This document shows, piece after piece, positions 51,401 to 62,773 of a stretch of 64,000 nt of DNA. Location of the stretch: NCBI GenBank assembly GCA_947650285.1, contig CANTFL010001141.1:62001-126000 (forward strand), in the 5' to 3' direction. A program made the position numbers and the translations under genes. The first letter of the stretch is position 1. Each line of letters starts with the position of its first letter. Origin of the DNA: Hyaloperonospora brassicae (taxonomy: Eukaryota; Oomycota; Peronosporomycetes; Peronosporales; Peronosporaceae). The notes beneath the pieces were generated by a model that made no database searches, was not told the DNA's origin, and was given only the letters and a program-made list of their open reading frames with translations.

Positions 51401-52247
51401 ATGACTTGCTTGCTAAACGACTTTTTTGCGCCTGACGACTTCATACCAGCTGATTAAGAGCGTCCACACGTCCAATATCTGTGCTGACCTCTTGGTGATC
51501 GATCGACAACATACAACACGTCTCTCTCCATCTTCTGTATATGGCTGCAGCACCAGATCAAGCCAAGTTTAACCTGGTCGTTGTCGATGTGTGAGCTGAT
51601 CGATGGGTCGTAATTCTTTGCATCGCCATAGTCGCCCGACAGGCCCGAGAGGAGCCACTGTTGCTCGATACCGCTTCGCCAATAAGGTCGCTGGAGATAG
51701 TGCCGTATTTTCCACGCAGATTCGTCTTTTACTTGCAGTAGTAGCTCTTTTCATGTATCGATACGCTGATGGTCGAGACATTTCGCTTCGTTTCCGATTT
51801 CGTGTGACAATACATGTATCAGTGACTACTTCATCGATTGAATTAGAATGCACACGTGCCGATTATATTGCTCGGTACGCACCAACGAAATATTGATGCA
51901 GTCTTTTTTCGGTGCCAAACACCTTGACGGCCTTTGATACTGTAATCCTCTCACACATTGATGACGATCGTTATCATTGGAAGGCAATCAAAAATAATGC
52001 AAGCCGTCCATTGGCGTGGGGTCACTAAAAGATAAAACAAGAGGCTGACGCCATGTGCAATTCTCTGTCGTCGCGAATCTCTTCGATAAGCAATGCGTTC
52101 TCTTCGACTCGGGACTTTTCTGCGTTTCTTTGAGATCGGAACAAAACGGTTATTTGATCCAACGGTTGTGCATGCGACAATACATGCTGAAGCATGCGTA
52201 GATCGCAGAGAACATTACGCCGCGTCCCATGGATTGAAATCGACTAG
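48452..52247. other. Intergenic, nothing recognised
   Basis: AT-rich to about 49.6 kb, then GC-balanced. Frames at 49674-49976, 49977-50186, 50610-50956 (minus) and 51569-51896 are short and show no domain. 52093-52275 is open just upstream of the ankyrin gene but out of its frame. A promoter for the ankyrin gene is expected near 52.1-52.2 kb but cannot be identified. Confidence 0.5.
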
Positions 52248-53183
52248 ATGCTCATTTTATCACAAACCAATATGAGGAAAGAACCGCAGCTCACTTGTGT
52301 CAGCTGTGCCCTTCCGGAGCGCGTCCGTGCACTTTTTCACGTATCACAACGAATAAGCGACTTGCTCATGCCGCAGACTATCGATGCGGCTGTTTACAAT
52401 GATTGCCAGCGTATCATTCGTATCTATGGAGCAACGAGACAGTGGACTGCTGGAGCCATGGATGGAGCTGCTGCCAGAGGTCGGCTTGATATTGTCAAAT
52501 GGCTTTCAGTTGTTCGAAATGAGGGTTGTACCGTTGCTGCGATCGACGGAGCGACACAAAATGGGCATCTAAAAGTGGTGAAGTGGCTTTGCAAGCATCA
52601 CATTGCTAGGTGCTCGAGTGGAGCGTTGAATACTGCTGCAAAAAATGGTCACGTCGATGTGGTGAAATGGCTCTGCCGCCGAAATCGCTGGCGGAGCGAC
52701 CAAGAGCCATACAAGATTACTTACGGGGTGCAGGCCATTGCCAGTTCTGGTGACACTGGAGCCTTGCGAGAAGTTTTAAAAGAGAACTGCAGCTGGTACT
52801 ACGTCGGCCGAGCTCTTGAAGATGCTGCATCACAAGGTATGGCAGACATCGTGAAACTTATATTGACTGTAAGCCTTCAGCAGTCCAACGTAAGCCGTGC
52901 ACTGGAGAACGCGGCAGCTATGGGACACGTCGATATCGTCAAACTTCTAGTAGATCTTTGTTCTTCGTCGGAGATACGGGCTGCAAATGCAAGTCCATCG
53001 ACCGCTTGCAACGCAGAGATATCTGATCTACTTCGTAAGGCACTCGAGGCGAGGGACGTTGAAGAGAAGTGGGGGTATTTTCGCACACAACGCAAGACGC
53101 TCGAAAGGATGAAGACGTATCGCGGTTTCAGCCGCCATCAAGATAAATCCGTATCGTTTTGCGGTCTTCTTCGGTCGTGGTGA
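52248..53183 (+). CDS. Ankyrin-repeat protein
   Basis: A 311-residue open frame. From residue 69 it holds at least five ankyrin units with the oomycete-style signature GAxxxAAxxGHLDVVKWL: about residues 69-86, 97-114, 126-142, 188-205 and 218-235, with a less regular unit between residues 155 and 180. The C-terminal 60 residues are charged and lack repeats. Ankyrin arrays mediate protein-protein binding; large families of this type are common in oomycetes and their partners are mostly unknown. A second Met at residue 9 (52272) is an equally likely start. No signal peptide or membrane segment is evident, so a cytoplasmic location is inferred. The frame is intact; it could also be a 5'-truncated member of a longer family. 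Confidence 0.82.
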   Translation: MLILSQTNMRKEPQLTCVSCALPERVRALFHVSQRISDLLMPQTIDAAVYNDCQRIIRIYGATRQWTAGAMDGAAARGRLDIVKWLSVVRNEGCTVAAIDGATQNGHLKVVKWLCKHHIARCSSGALNTAAKNGHVDVVKWLCRRNRWRSDQEPYKITYGVQAIASSGDTGALREVLKENCSWYYVGRALEDAASQGMADIVKLILTVSLQQSNVSRALENAAAMGHVDIVKLLVDLCSSSEIRAANASPSTACNAEISDLLRKALEARDVEEKWGYFRTQRKTLERMKTYRGFSRHQDKSVSFCGLLRSW

Positions 53184-54073
53184 TGGTCAGCGCAGTTATT
53201 ACATATTGTACATGTATACCGCGCCCATTGCTGTGTGCTAACAATGCATTTTCTTCGCTATGTTGGAGACATTGCGCACGCGCCACCTATTTGCAAGACA
53301 TAATCGACTCCATCTGCGGCAACTTGACGTGCGCTGAGTCCACACATCGTTTAACCAAGCGTTTTGTTGACTTGCTACACAATTCACATAGTGTTTATAG
53401 TGACTTAAGACGAGATTTGAATGATCAATCGTGTCACGCCGTCTTACGTAAACAACTAGTGTACACCTGGCATTAACGCCTTTATATTGGTCTAACGTGC
53501 AATTATTGCAGTAGTCGTCTGGCACGCATAAAACAAGAATAAATTGACGGACCTTGTAGCAATGACTGCTATGAGACGAATGCTCCCTAACTAATGAAGT
53601 ACTTTGACTTATCTGGCACGTAAAAAGACCCAAATGGACGTTATAGTGCCTCGTTTTACCTTTGCACTTTTGAATATGGTTCTTTACACACGTCTTGTGA
53701 ATGACCTGCAGAAGAGAGCTGTAGTAATATTCCTTTGGTCATTTTCCTCATCTACTCTTACTAGGCTCCTCAATCAAAGATAGGCAGAAGTAAAACACTT
53801 GTCGTGTATTCTTCTCGAGTGTCGCGTGATGCCCGGTAGGCCAAGTTAACAAAGAACAGCACGCCTTACTAAATAGTACGTGACTTGGTCAGCGTAACAG
53901 TTATATCCCATCCTGTATTTAGAATCACAGGCGGTCCTCGGAATTCGCAAATCATATTGTTTTGGCACCTAAGATAAACCAAAAATAAAGTAAATATCGC
54001 TATATCGCTGCTGAATGGTGGCTGATAATGTCAGTCACTGATTGGCAAACACTCAGTACCATCTTTAAGTAAC
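53184..54073. other. Intergenic downstream of ankyrin gene
   Basis: Two overlapping antisense frames (53159-53476 plus, 53238-53633 minus) are without domains. Nothing else is seen before the solo LTR. Confidence 0.5.
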
Positions 54074-54537
54074 TGTAAGGGGGTGAGCCCGTTGCATAAA
54101 ATTGATACTAATGAACCAATTTTTGAAAACTATCGATTTAAATAACATTCAGGAAATATTTCTCGAGTAGAGGTATTGTTGGCAGAATATTACCCCCGAG
54201 GGTTATATCTTTAGGTGCTCCCCTTATTTGTTGATGTACACGGTACAACAACTACATTGACGACCATTCGCTGCTGGAAGCGCGCAATGGGTGGTGAGCA
54301 AGAAATCCACATAGGGGATTGTAGTTGAATATAGTTAGATGAAGACAAAGATGGTTTATGAAGAAAACATAACTATATATAATACAGTTCTATTTTTCCC
54401 TTAGACAGAGCTTCCGAGTTCTGTCTACTTCCTCGCGCTTCCTCATGCCACGTGTACGTGACGTCAGAATTACTCAGCCTTGAGTTCGGTAAACACAAGG
54501 TATTCTTAGTCATCTGGTCAGAACGTGCCCCGTTACA
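54074..54537 (+). repeat. Solo gypsy LTR (diverged)
   Basis: It starts TGTAAGGGGGTGAGCCCGTTG and ends CGTGCCCCGTTACA, the same termini as the 55034 LTR, and shares the internal block CGCTGCTGGAAGCGCGCAATGG plus GGTGGTGAG. Elsewhere it is strongly diverged. No gag or pol follows, so it is a solo LTR or a related subfamily. No target duplication is clear. Confidence 0.82.
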
Positions 54538-55033
54538 ATAAGGTAGTTAGAATAAAGTCAGCAGTGAGCTTATGTACTCGGTGCACGCTATAATCTGCTT
54601 AGCTGAATCCTTTATACATACGATGCGTGCTGCAAGACTTTATACATCCATTTCGTATTTGATTAAGCCATAGAAAAGTATGACAAGCATCTACAAACCG
54701 GCGCTCCGCCAGGTCACATATTAAAGAATTTCATGAGGGAGCTCATGAAGGACATTGGCGGTCGGCGGTAAAAGGGGTATATTCCTTGTCGTGAGAGTTC
54801 TCTACAGACAAAATATCAATTATTTCTGTAAGTATTGAAGGATCTCGCGGCGCAAGATAACGCTCCTATATTGCGACATCATCAATGAGCCATCAGCGGT
54901 GCGCACTGCTTGGGTCTAGTTTTTCTTCATGTCACTATCCTGCGCGATTGAGCCACCAACGATAAAGCAGATGAAAAAGGTGATTCCTCTTCGGTCTACC
55001 ACCAATATTAGCATTAATTATTGACGGGACAAC
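54538..55033. other. Spacer between solo LTR and gypsy element
   Basis: About 500 bp with no open frame of note, no recognisable repeat and no RNA gene. Confidence 0.5.
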
Positions 55034-55472
55034 TGTGACGGGGTATCCCGTTTCATGGAATTGTCATTAAGGACAAAATGACAATAAATAATATTACGAT
55101 GAATATTCTTTCAACAATATCACAGAGCTTGATGTATTGTTGAGATGACCGAAGGGTCTACTCATTGGTTGATATCGTGATGATATCGACCCACCAATCG
55201 CTGCTAGACGCGCGCAATGGGTGGTGAGTAGACGTCATCCTACGTTTAGTTAGATTGGTATAATCAAGTCAGGACCAACAGAGACAAAAGAGTATGATGA
55301 CTTAATTATCTTAATGACAGTTTTACTTTTACCACGACTAGAGCCTTTGCCCAAGTCTTCATAACTTCTTTTGTGTAGTTCTCGACTTGGCAGCGCACTG
55401 ACCTTCACTGCAGTCAGTGATAGTAAACTTCGTATTGGTAGTCCAGTACGGAGTCATCGGTGCCCCGTTACA
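55034..55472 (+). repeat. 5' LTR
   Basis: Begins TGTGACGGGGTATCCCGTT and ends GTGCCCCGTTACA. The start itself is a short palindrome (ACGGGGTATCCCGTT). The rest matches the 3' LTR with many substitutions and small indels, indicating an old insertion. The likely primer-binding region starts at 55473, but the tRNA cannot be named. Confidence 0.9.
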
Positions 55473-55585
55473 CCTGGTAGCACTATGTAGTCCGTCCAAG
55501 GCACACACTCGCATCGCTCAACATGAACATGTTGGAAGAAGTCGAAGGCGAAAAATAAGACGGAAATCGTGTAAGTTGCTCTCAT

Positions 55586-56505
55586 TTGAGCGATGTCGAA
55601 TGGAGTGCGATCAAACGAGTGAATTCGACCGTTGGCGAGGAAGCTATCTGGGCCATGCTATTCACAAGGAATAGAGACCAGCAGCATTCCGTCATTAGCA
55701 AGTTCTTGCAGCGAGAACTTGACGAGTCGCGAGTGCAGGTGACCTTACTGAAAGAAACAAATCACCAGCGGACTGAAAAAATGAGAAAGCATCAGTCTCA
55801 GTCCGCAAGTTCGACGCGTGAGCGTCGACAGGAGTCTAAAGCTAGAGATATCCAAGTATCGAGAAGTCGAGGAAGACTCCCTGTTTATATGGTTCGTCGA
55901 AGTCGACGGTGCCATCGAAGCACGTCGCATCGACAACGAGCGAATACAAGTCGCATTTGCTCAGTCTTACTTGGCAGGGGACGCCAGGAATTGGGCCATG
56001 AATCTCAGGTTACACGACCCAAACGTGTTCGAGTCGTGTAACGTCTTCAAGAATCTGCTCAGTGAGACGTTTGAGCCTCACAGGGCAAGATTTAGCAATC
56101 TCTCTGTGAACTCCTAAAATCTTACATAGTAAGCGCAAGGTTCACGCTTACTCTCAGCATGTGCCCTACCTTGCAAGCTGCATGGTCGTGAACCCTGTGA
56201 GTGAATTTGTGAAGATCACAATATTAATTGAAGGACTTGCAGATGTTCCCGTCAAGGACCACCTGTTTCGCGAAGAGCTATAGACGCTCTCCGAAGCAAT
56301 CTAGGCTGCGGAGCAGGCTAACTTAATTGTGAGACAGGCTAACACAATGCTGGCCTCCTATCGTCCACAGAGACGATCAGCGGTCGGAGGTCTAGAACCA
56401 ATGGACTTCTATTATGTCGACATCGAGAAACCTCGCCCTGTGAACGAAAAGCGGGTGGTGATATGCCATCGCTGTCATAAGCTGGTACACTATTCATACG
56501 AATAA
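55586..56505 (+). pseudogene. gypsy gag, frameshifted
   Basis: Gag begins around SAIKRVNSTVGEEAIWAML (55605-55660), shifts frame near 55860 and continues with FIWFVEVDGAIEARRI and AQSYLAGDARNWAMN, the conserved retrotransposon gag core (Pfam Retrotrans_gag type). A stop at 56115 and further frame changes follow, then HAYSQHV, two in-frame stops near 56282 and 56303, and a zinc knuckle CHRCHKLVHYSYE. The CCHC knuckle ends with a stop codon precisely where the last Cys is expected. Gag would package the RNA into virus-like particles. Confidence 0.85.
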
Positions 56506-56800
56506 AGTATCCCCCGCTCGGAACCCCGTGGTGCTGAGCGCAGTAACGGTCTACCAGTTAGAAAAACTGGAGGACGAAGGTCCGATGCTGTTGCAAAGCC
56601 GCAACAGCAAAACAGATCATCAAAAACTGGTCGGATCTGTCGGGCATTCCGCCCCCACTGACCCCAGAGTAGGGGCGGAACGCCCGACTGATCCGGCAAC
56701 ATCAAGAGAATTTGCAAATCTCTTGACGCAGGTATTTCCCGACACACAGTCAATATGTGTCTCTCTACCTGGTGATGAAGTGTCCCATATAACCTAGACA

Positions 56801-57120
56801 TTGGAAGTGACAAAGGACTTGTCACTTCGCGCCCAAGTTGACTGTGAGGCGTCAAAAAAACTTTGTTCGTCGCCAGTCACTAAAAGCTGTAAATATTATC
56901 TTCGCAAATCGGGAGATCCCTCCAACGAGAATGACAGTGCGCCTAGCGAAAGGCGCATCGATTACTGTGGAGAAACGTGTAGTCGAAATTCACTACACGT
57001 TGGAAGACTAACAGTACGATGATGACTTCATCGTACTCGACCTGGATGACAAGTTTGATGTCATCCTAGGACTACCTTGGATCAGGAGATACGAGCCAAG
57101 GGTGAGCTGGCAGCATAGAT
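56801..57120 (+). pseudogene. gypsy protease, active site altered
   Basis: The retropepsin region is recognised by VDCEASKKL at 56837-56863, where D-[ST/C]-G-A-S is expected, and, after a frameshift near 56995, by DDFIVLDLDDKFDVILGLPW (57027-57080), the C-terminal protease signature that usually reads VILGxxWL. The catalytic Asp is present but the adjacent invariant Gly is Glu, which should abolish activity. The linker to RT continues open to 57677 without a domain. Confidence 0.85.
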
Positions 57121-57689
57121 CAGAAAAAATGCCTTCCACTTGTTCATCAGATGACGATCTGAAGAATGTCTTGAAACGCTCGAATTCATGTGGGTGTACT
57201 GCGAGTGAGTGCGATGTCCTCACTTGCGGTACGGTCGTTAGTACGACTGTACAAAAATACAGTGTAGATGATCACTACATTGTGGAGAAAGCTCTCCTGG
57301 ATCCTGTGGATGTGACTTCCCAGAAAGTAATCAAGACAGTGAATGTCTTTGTTAATGAAGAATCAAGAGTAGGCGCTTACACGCTTGCTCTGATTGTGCC
57401 TCTGAAGTTAACGTCGGATATAGCCCAATTACCAACGCTAGAACAGAAACGGTTCTTGCGTGATCTGCGTAGTGGCAAAGTCAAGCAGATCTTTATACTC
57501 GTCGCGGAAATGAGTACGTCATCGATATTTGATCGGCAACGGTTTTTCCAGAGACCGAACGAGTTCTCAGCAGTTCATCGATTGACAAAAGCGTCATCGA
57601 TAAGAAGACTTGGATTGAGAGATATGAATCTCAATCCTGGAGGTCGCACCAAGCAAATCCTATGTATAAGGATTTGATCGAATTCAAGT

Positions 57690-59200
57690 ATGTGTTCCCT
57701 GAATCCGTGCCTTCCGAGTTGCTTTGAGATAAAGGCACTCGATACAAAATCGAGCTCAAACCGGGCTCGAAGTACTGTGTCATGAAGCAGTGGCCACTGC
57801 CTCGTGAACAAGTACTAGCGATCGACAAGTTCTTTGCCGATCGCTTAGCAGCGGGCCATGTGAGGAAATCAACATCCCCTCAAAGCTCTCCGACCTTCTG
57901 TGTGCGAAAGGCCACAGGAGGATGGAGGATAGTGCACGCATTCAACAAATTGAATACTGCAACGGTACCGGCTCATACGCCGATACCGAGGAAGGACTTC
58001 ATCATAGATGGTATGTCAAAGAGTACCATCTTTTCGTCCATGGATCTGATGGATGGCTTCTATCCAATCCTCATGCGTAAACAGGACATTCCGTCCACAG
58101 CAGTGAGTACCCCCAGCGGTATGCTGTGGGAGTGGCTAGTGATGCCACAGGGACTGAGTAATGCCCCTGCAACATTCAACAGATGTGTCACAAATCTGTT
58201 GAGACCGGTGCGAGACTTCGCACCGAGTTACTTCGACGATTTGTTCGTCCATAGCCGGGCTATGGACGGAAAGACGGACGTTGAAGTTCACAGAACTCAC
58301 GTTCGTCAGGTTCTTCAACTTATGCGCAAGTACAAGTTGTACGCCAACCTCAAGAAGCGTATATTTGCGGCTAGCGAAATACCACTTCTTGGGTGCATCG
58401 TGGGTAAACACGGCGTACGCCCTGATCCCGAAAAGATCAAGGCGATCACCGACTGGACAGTGCCCGTCGAAGTCAAGGGACTAAGGAACTTCCTTGGGCT
58501 AGCGGCGTACTTGCACAAGTATTCGCGCAACTACGCTGAGATGACTGTTCATCTTAATTGCTTGCTTAAGAAAAATGTCAAGTGGTCATGGAACGCTGAG
58601 TGCCAGCGTTCCTTTGAAGGCAGCGAGCAAAGTTTGATGCAGTCGCCGATCTTGGCGATTGCAGATAAGGACAGACCATTTCATGTGGTCTATGACGCCA
58701 GCGATTTTGAGATCGGCTGTGCGTTAATGCAATTTGATGCAGATGGCGCAGAGCGCGTCATCTGTTATCAGTCGCGTCAGCTGCAGGCATCTAAGCGCAA
58801 TTACCCAGTGTATGACAAGGAACTCATTGCCATGAAGTTCGAACTGGCTAAGTTTCGCGTCTATCTCTTGGGAGATAGACCGTTTGTTGTCTATACGGAC
58901 CATGCGTCACTACGCACGGCCGTAAACAGCCCACACCTCTCGCAAAAGATGGCGAGGTGGCTGTCTTTCTTCGAGGAGTATAACTTCTCCGTAGAGTATG
59001 AACCAGGAAGACTCAATGTCGTCGCTGATACGTTATCACGTCAGTACGATTTCGAGCCGGACGCACAATCCAACAGTGAGGATAAGCCCACTGTTGCGAC
59101 ATTGAGAGCCAGTGTCCCGTCGTCAAGCTTACTTGACGACATACGAAAGGCATCCGCAGAAGATAAGGATCATCTGTTTAATCCATCCAGTAAATCATTT
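57690..59200 (+). pseudogene. gypsy reverse transcriptase and RNase H
   Basis: The frame from 57782 runs 539 codons, and recognisable RT starts earlier (FKYVFPESVP near 57685, followed by a stop at 57726). RT motifs are intact: SSMDLMDGF with catalytic Asp at residue 88, MPQGLSNAPATF at 121-132, and YFDD at 150-153. RNase H follows with its acidic set in place: D305 (YDASDFEIG), E347 (YDKELIA), D373 (YTDHASL) and D416 (VADTLSR). Both enzymatic cores look undamaged, although the polyprotein around them is broken. The frame drifts off near 59200. Confidence 0.92.
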
Positions 59201-59214
59201 AAGATTTACCGGCT

Positions 59215-59990
59215 TTGTACCGATCCTCCTCGGATCGGTATACGACACGCAACGGGTTGCTGTATTATACAGCTGTTGCCGGCGACACGCCTCGTGTCGT
59301 CGTCTTTGCTCATGATTATTTGCGTTTACGCATCATGTATGAGTGTCACGATGCCCCAACAGGTGGTCATCGGGGGAGAGAAAAGACTTACCTCACCGTA
59401 AGTCGTGACTTTTACTGGCCACGCAAGTATCAGTTTGTACGCAAGTACATACGTGCAGGCGAGGTTTGTCAACGGGTGAAGCCTAGTCCTTCACCTTGTG
59501 CACTATTGAAACCATTACCTGTTCCGGCAGAGTGCTGGCAGTCCGTTTCAATGGACTTCGTCTTCGGTTTTCCCGAAGACGCTCACAAGAATAATGGTAT
59601 TCTTGTGTTTGTTGACCGGTCCAGCAAGATGGTCCATCTTGCTGCTGTCCCTGAGTCGATCAAGGCTCAAGGTTGTGCTCGTGTCTTTCTCGACACGGTC
59701 TTTAGACTCCACGGGTTACCCCGTGAACTCGTATCCGACCGTGACCCTCGATTCACGGCGGCATTTTGGCAAATCGTGTTCCGTACTCTCGGAACACGGT
59801 TGAAGATGTCTACTTCTGACCATCCCGAAACAGATGGTCAGACGGAACGTGTGAACCGTGTCCTCGAAGAGATCCTTCGAGGATATGTGTACTCGTTTTG
59901 AGCTGGAGCGAATTCCTACCCATGGTGGAATTCGCCATCAATAATTCGGTGCATGCTTCCACCCAGCACACATCATTTTACGTGAATGGC
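59215..59990 (+). pseudogene. gypsy integrase core
   Basis: A 228-codon frame holds the zinc-binding domain (H45, H52, C85) and the catalytic core D114, D175, E211 with a 35-residue D-E gap, i.e. a classical D,D(35)E integrase. The first Cys of the HHCC domain is Gly82, probably disrupting zinc binding. A one-base shift around 59896-59900 ends the frame at TGA, and the continuation EFLPMVEFAINNSVHAST is in another frame. Confidence 0.9.
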
Positions 59991-60199
59991 TTACACCATC
60001 CACGTTTGCCCGCCCTTCTAGAGTGTGACTCTTGGATAAGGGGGGAGGGACTCGCTCGAGCAAAAACCGTTTTGGCTCTTGCTCATAACGTGTCAACTCT
60101 AACGTCGTCACGTATGATGCCGATGTCGATCAGGTCGACATCGATGAAGAAGATCACCTCAATAATAGCGATGACGCTATTATTGACTCGGATGATGAT

Positions 60200-60700
60200 G
60201 AAGATGCTTGTATATTCATCATCGTCAACGATTATTCCAGCGAGGAAGAAGACAACCTCGCTGAAGAAGAGAACAATCTCTTAGCAGTGTGCACGAAGCG
60301 CACTGAAAGACAAAACAAAGAGTCAGCAGAGAACTTCCTGCTGACTCGAGAGGCGGTAGCCCGTTTCGTTCAGGACTCCATCGCAAATGCGGTGGACCGT
60401 CAGAAACGGAGCGCAGACAAGAATGGAAGAGCGAATGTTCTTTCATTTAAAGTTAACGACTAAGTAGTACTGTCAACGGTAAACATACCTGGACATGTAG
60501 TCACTAATGTCGGCAGTGGTAAACTACTGCCAAAATACATTGGTCCCTTTCGTGTATTGCACCGCAGAGGCAATGCGTACACGATTGAGCTGCCTCGCAG
60601 GATGCGCACGCATCCTACGTTTTATGTTGGTCGTCTCCGCCCGTACTATCAATACGAGGTCTCTTCCAAGAACGAAGATGCCCGGCAAGCTAAATAATTC
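60200..60700 (+). pseudogene. gypsy integrase C-terminal (GPF) region
   Basis: After an acidic linker the frame encodes AENFLLTREAVARFVQDSIA (about 60325-60385), the QKRSADKNGRAN segment, and, after a TAA at 60461-60463, KYIGPFRVLHRRGNAYTIEL with HPTFYVGRLRPYY (60535-60650). These are the GPF/GPY module and the conserved HPTFHVSRLRPY-like end of Ty3 integrases. One in-frame stop breaks the region. Confidence 0.85.
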
Positions 60701-60999
60701 CAAACCGATTCTTTTGATCACGGACCACTGTCAAGTTTGTCCTCCAGCAACAAAGTCTCGCGACGAGCCGCCTCGAGCTCGTCGCGCAAATGGCGCCACT
60801 CTAGTTCGTTCCCAAGCTGAGCGAACGCAAAATACGATCGGTCTTTCTCCCAATCGGTACGGAGACGTCGTACGACCAACAACAAGTCGTGTCGACGATC
60901 GTGCTCGGAATCGACGTCCTCCCTTAGCTAACTCAAGTAACGTTCATGGTTATCCAAAGTCTCGTGCAGGCCCGACGGCTGAGCCGGACCTTGTCTTTC

Positions 61000-61170
61000 A
61001 AATACCGCCGAAGCCACTTGTGAATTTTCACGGTGGTCGACGCTTTCACGTGGGGCGTATCTTGAGCCACCGCGTGAAGAACAACGCGGATAAGTTACCT
61101 TGTACTCTGGCGTGGGTATCCACCATCTTATGACAGCTGGGAACCTCGATCCCAGCTGATGGCTGATGTT
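61000..61170 (+). pseudogene. Chromodomain at integrase end
   Basis: FHVGRILSHRVKN in one frame and, one base shifted, RGYPPSYDSWEPRSQLMADV near 61105-61165 together form a chromodomain, the module that directs chromovirus-type gypsy integrases to particular chromatin. The WEP motif is typical. A frameshift in its middle (near 61100) breaks it. Confidence 0.82.
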
Positions 61171-61436
61171 GAGGGTCTCGAAATTAGTACGACGAGACTC
61201 ATCCGATTGGTCCTCGGTCCCATCGATAGGCACGAGCTTTTGGCGCTTGTAGACGGATCACAAGTTTGCAATCGCGTCCCGAATCTTAGCCGAGATGTGT
61301 GCCGTTACCTAGGGCAAACTTAGGAAATAAACATCACTATGTGCACGTTGCGAGTTTTCAACACAACTCGCAGAAGGATCAACCCAAGTGAGGCAAGTAA
61401 TGCCTGCCTCACACGACAAACGATACCGCCGGTACC

Positions 61437-62217
61437 TTATACCCGTTGGCGTTCACTTTTCAAACTTGATGCGTACTGCTTCAAGTTTTTGGAGCCATCC
61501 TTCACGTCCGAAATTCTTGACATGTTGGACAAATCCGTTACAAGCCGCCAAAAGCGAGGCCATGTCACGCTTTTATTTGCCATTGTATCATCGATGCTTG
61601 AAGAAAGCACCAAGACTGAAGTCTTCGTCAGCGCGAACGTTCTCCACTCTGGAGCTCAATCTATGGAGCTTGCTCGCATCAAATAAAGGTATTCAATGTG
61701 TTGGCCTGTTTCGTGGTACGAGCTATTGATGACCTGTTCAGGCTTTTACCACGGTTCAGCTCATCACGCTTCAACGTGGCACCCTTGCCCTTACCACGGT
61801 CTTCACCATGACGACGGCTAGCGCCATCGTCAACGCGCTCGTGCGAAGGCGCACAAGTTAATTGATGTGGTGAGTCATCATACTCATCACCGTCTGCATC
61901 ATCGCTGCCGAACAGACTGTGACACATGTCGCGAGTCCGTTTGGTCGGCAGTTCTCTTGAAGAACCAGACTTCGCGATGAGGGCGATGCCTCTAAAGGTT
62001 TTCCCGAGTCAGACACATCTGACTCGCCAGAGTAGCTGACCCCCAGCTCGAAGTCACTGTGTGCATGTGGTGCGATACCACATGCGCCTGTAGCAACACT
62101 TGTTGCAGGCAGAGAACGAACGACAGACGACGAATTGTCTGCCGCAGAGGCTGGCGCAGTAGCAGACTTAGTCGTCTTTGAATCACCCCGCATAGACATG
62201 TTAACTATGCGAGGCAA
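61437..62217 (-). pseudogene. Antisense coding-like region between pol and 3' LTR
   Basis: On the minus strand, a 119-codon frame (61858-62217) rich in Ser, Asp and Glu (SYSGESDVSDSG) is followed, after an apparent one-base shift near 61930, by another frame (61679-61927) with SDDADGDEYDDS and then a basic Arg/Lys/Gly segment. Further down, 61437-61655 is open and reads WPRFWRLVTDLSN with QYASSLKSERQRV, which looks like a folded domain. Composition and order suggest one protein of about 250 residues broken by two shifts. The plus-strand frames over 61339-61729 look less protein-like. No family is recognised. It may be an extra antisense gene carried by the element. Confidence 0.5.
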
Positions 62218-62312
62218 AGTCAGAATGAATGGGTCTGACCAACAAGTGCTCCCCGTCCCGTTGTCATATAACGAGTGGCCACGAAGTTTCGATAGTCACC
62301 GTGTGCCTATCA

Positions 62313-62330
62313 GTTAAGGAAGGGGGGTGA
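62313..62330 (+). promoter_or_regulatory. Polypurine tract
   Basis: GTTAAGGAAGGGGGGTGA lies immediately before the TG that begins the 3' LTR. This is the plus-strand primer site of LTR elements. Confidence 0.8.
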
Positions 62331-62773
62331 TGTAACGGGGTATCCCGTTACATGGAATTGTCATTAAGGCTAAAATGAAAACAAAGAATATTATGTTGAA
62401 TAATCTTTCAACAATATCACAGAGCATGATGATATTATTGAGATGACCAAAGCGTCTACTCATTGGTTGATATCGTGATGATATCAACCCACCAATCGCT
62501 GCTAGTCGCGCCCAATGGGTGGTGAGTTGACGTCATCCTTCGTTTAGATAGAATAATATATTTACACCAGGATAAACTGAGACATAAGATTGATAGGACT
62601 TAATTGTATTGAATAAAAGTTTTACTTATACTAGAGGTTTAAAGTGTTCACTTAGTCTCCTTTCCTTCTTCTTTGTTGGTGCGACACTTAGCAGGGCACT
62701 GACTATCACTGTTGTCAGTGAAAGTGAGCTCCGTACTGGTCTACCAGTACGTTGTCACCAGTGCCTCGTTCCA
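62331..62773 (+). repeat. 3' LTR
   Basis: Begins TGTAACGGGGTATCCCGTTAC and ends GTGCCTCGTTCCA; direct repeat of 55034-55472 with scattered substitutions and small indels. An open frame of 134 codons (62609-63013) begins in its 3' third and runs into the flanking DNA. The frame is probably fortuitous. Confidence 0.9.

Larger units (their letters stand above)
55034..62773 (+). mobile_element. Full-length Ty3/gypsy chromodomain element
   Basis: Two direct LTRs of about 440 bp bound gag, protease, RT, RNase H, integrase and a chromodomain in Ty3/gypsy order, with a polypurine tract directly before the 3' LTR. At 7.74 kb the length is normal for an oomycete gypsy element plus about 1 kb of extra DNA between pol and the 3' LTR. 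Frameshifts or stops occur in gag, before RT, at the RNase H-integrase linker and in the integrase C-terminus and chromodomain, so it is inactive. No matching target duplication is visible at the outer ends, suggesting mutation or recombination between copies. Confidence 0.92.

Noticed and set aside
61339..61729. Plus-strand frames of 113-115 codons after the gypsy chromodomain
   Set aside because: They look less protein-like than the minus-strand translation of the same DNA and match no pol domain.
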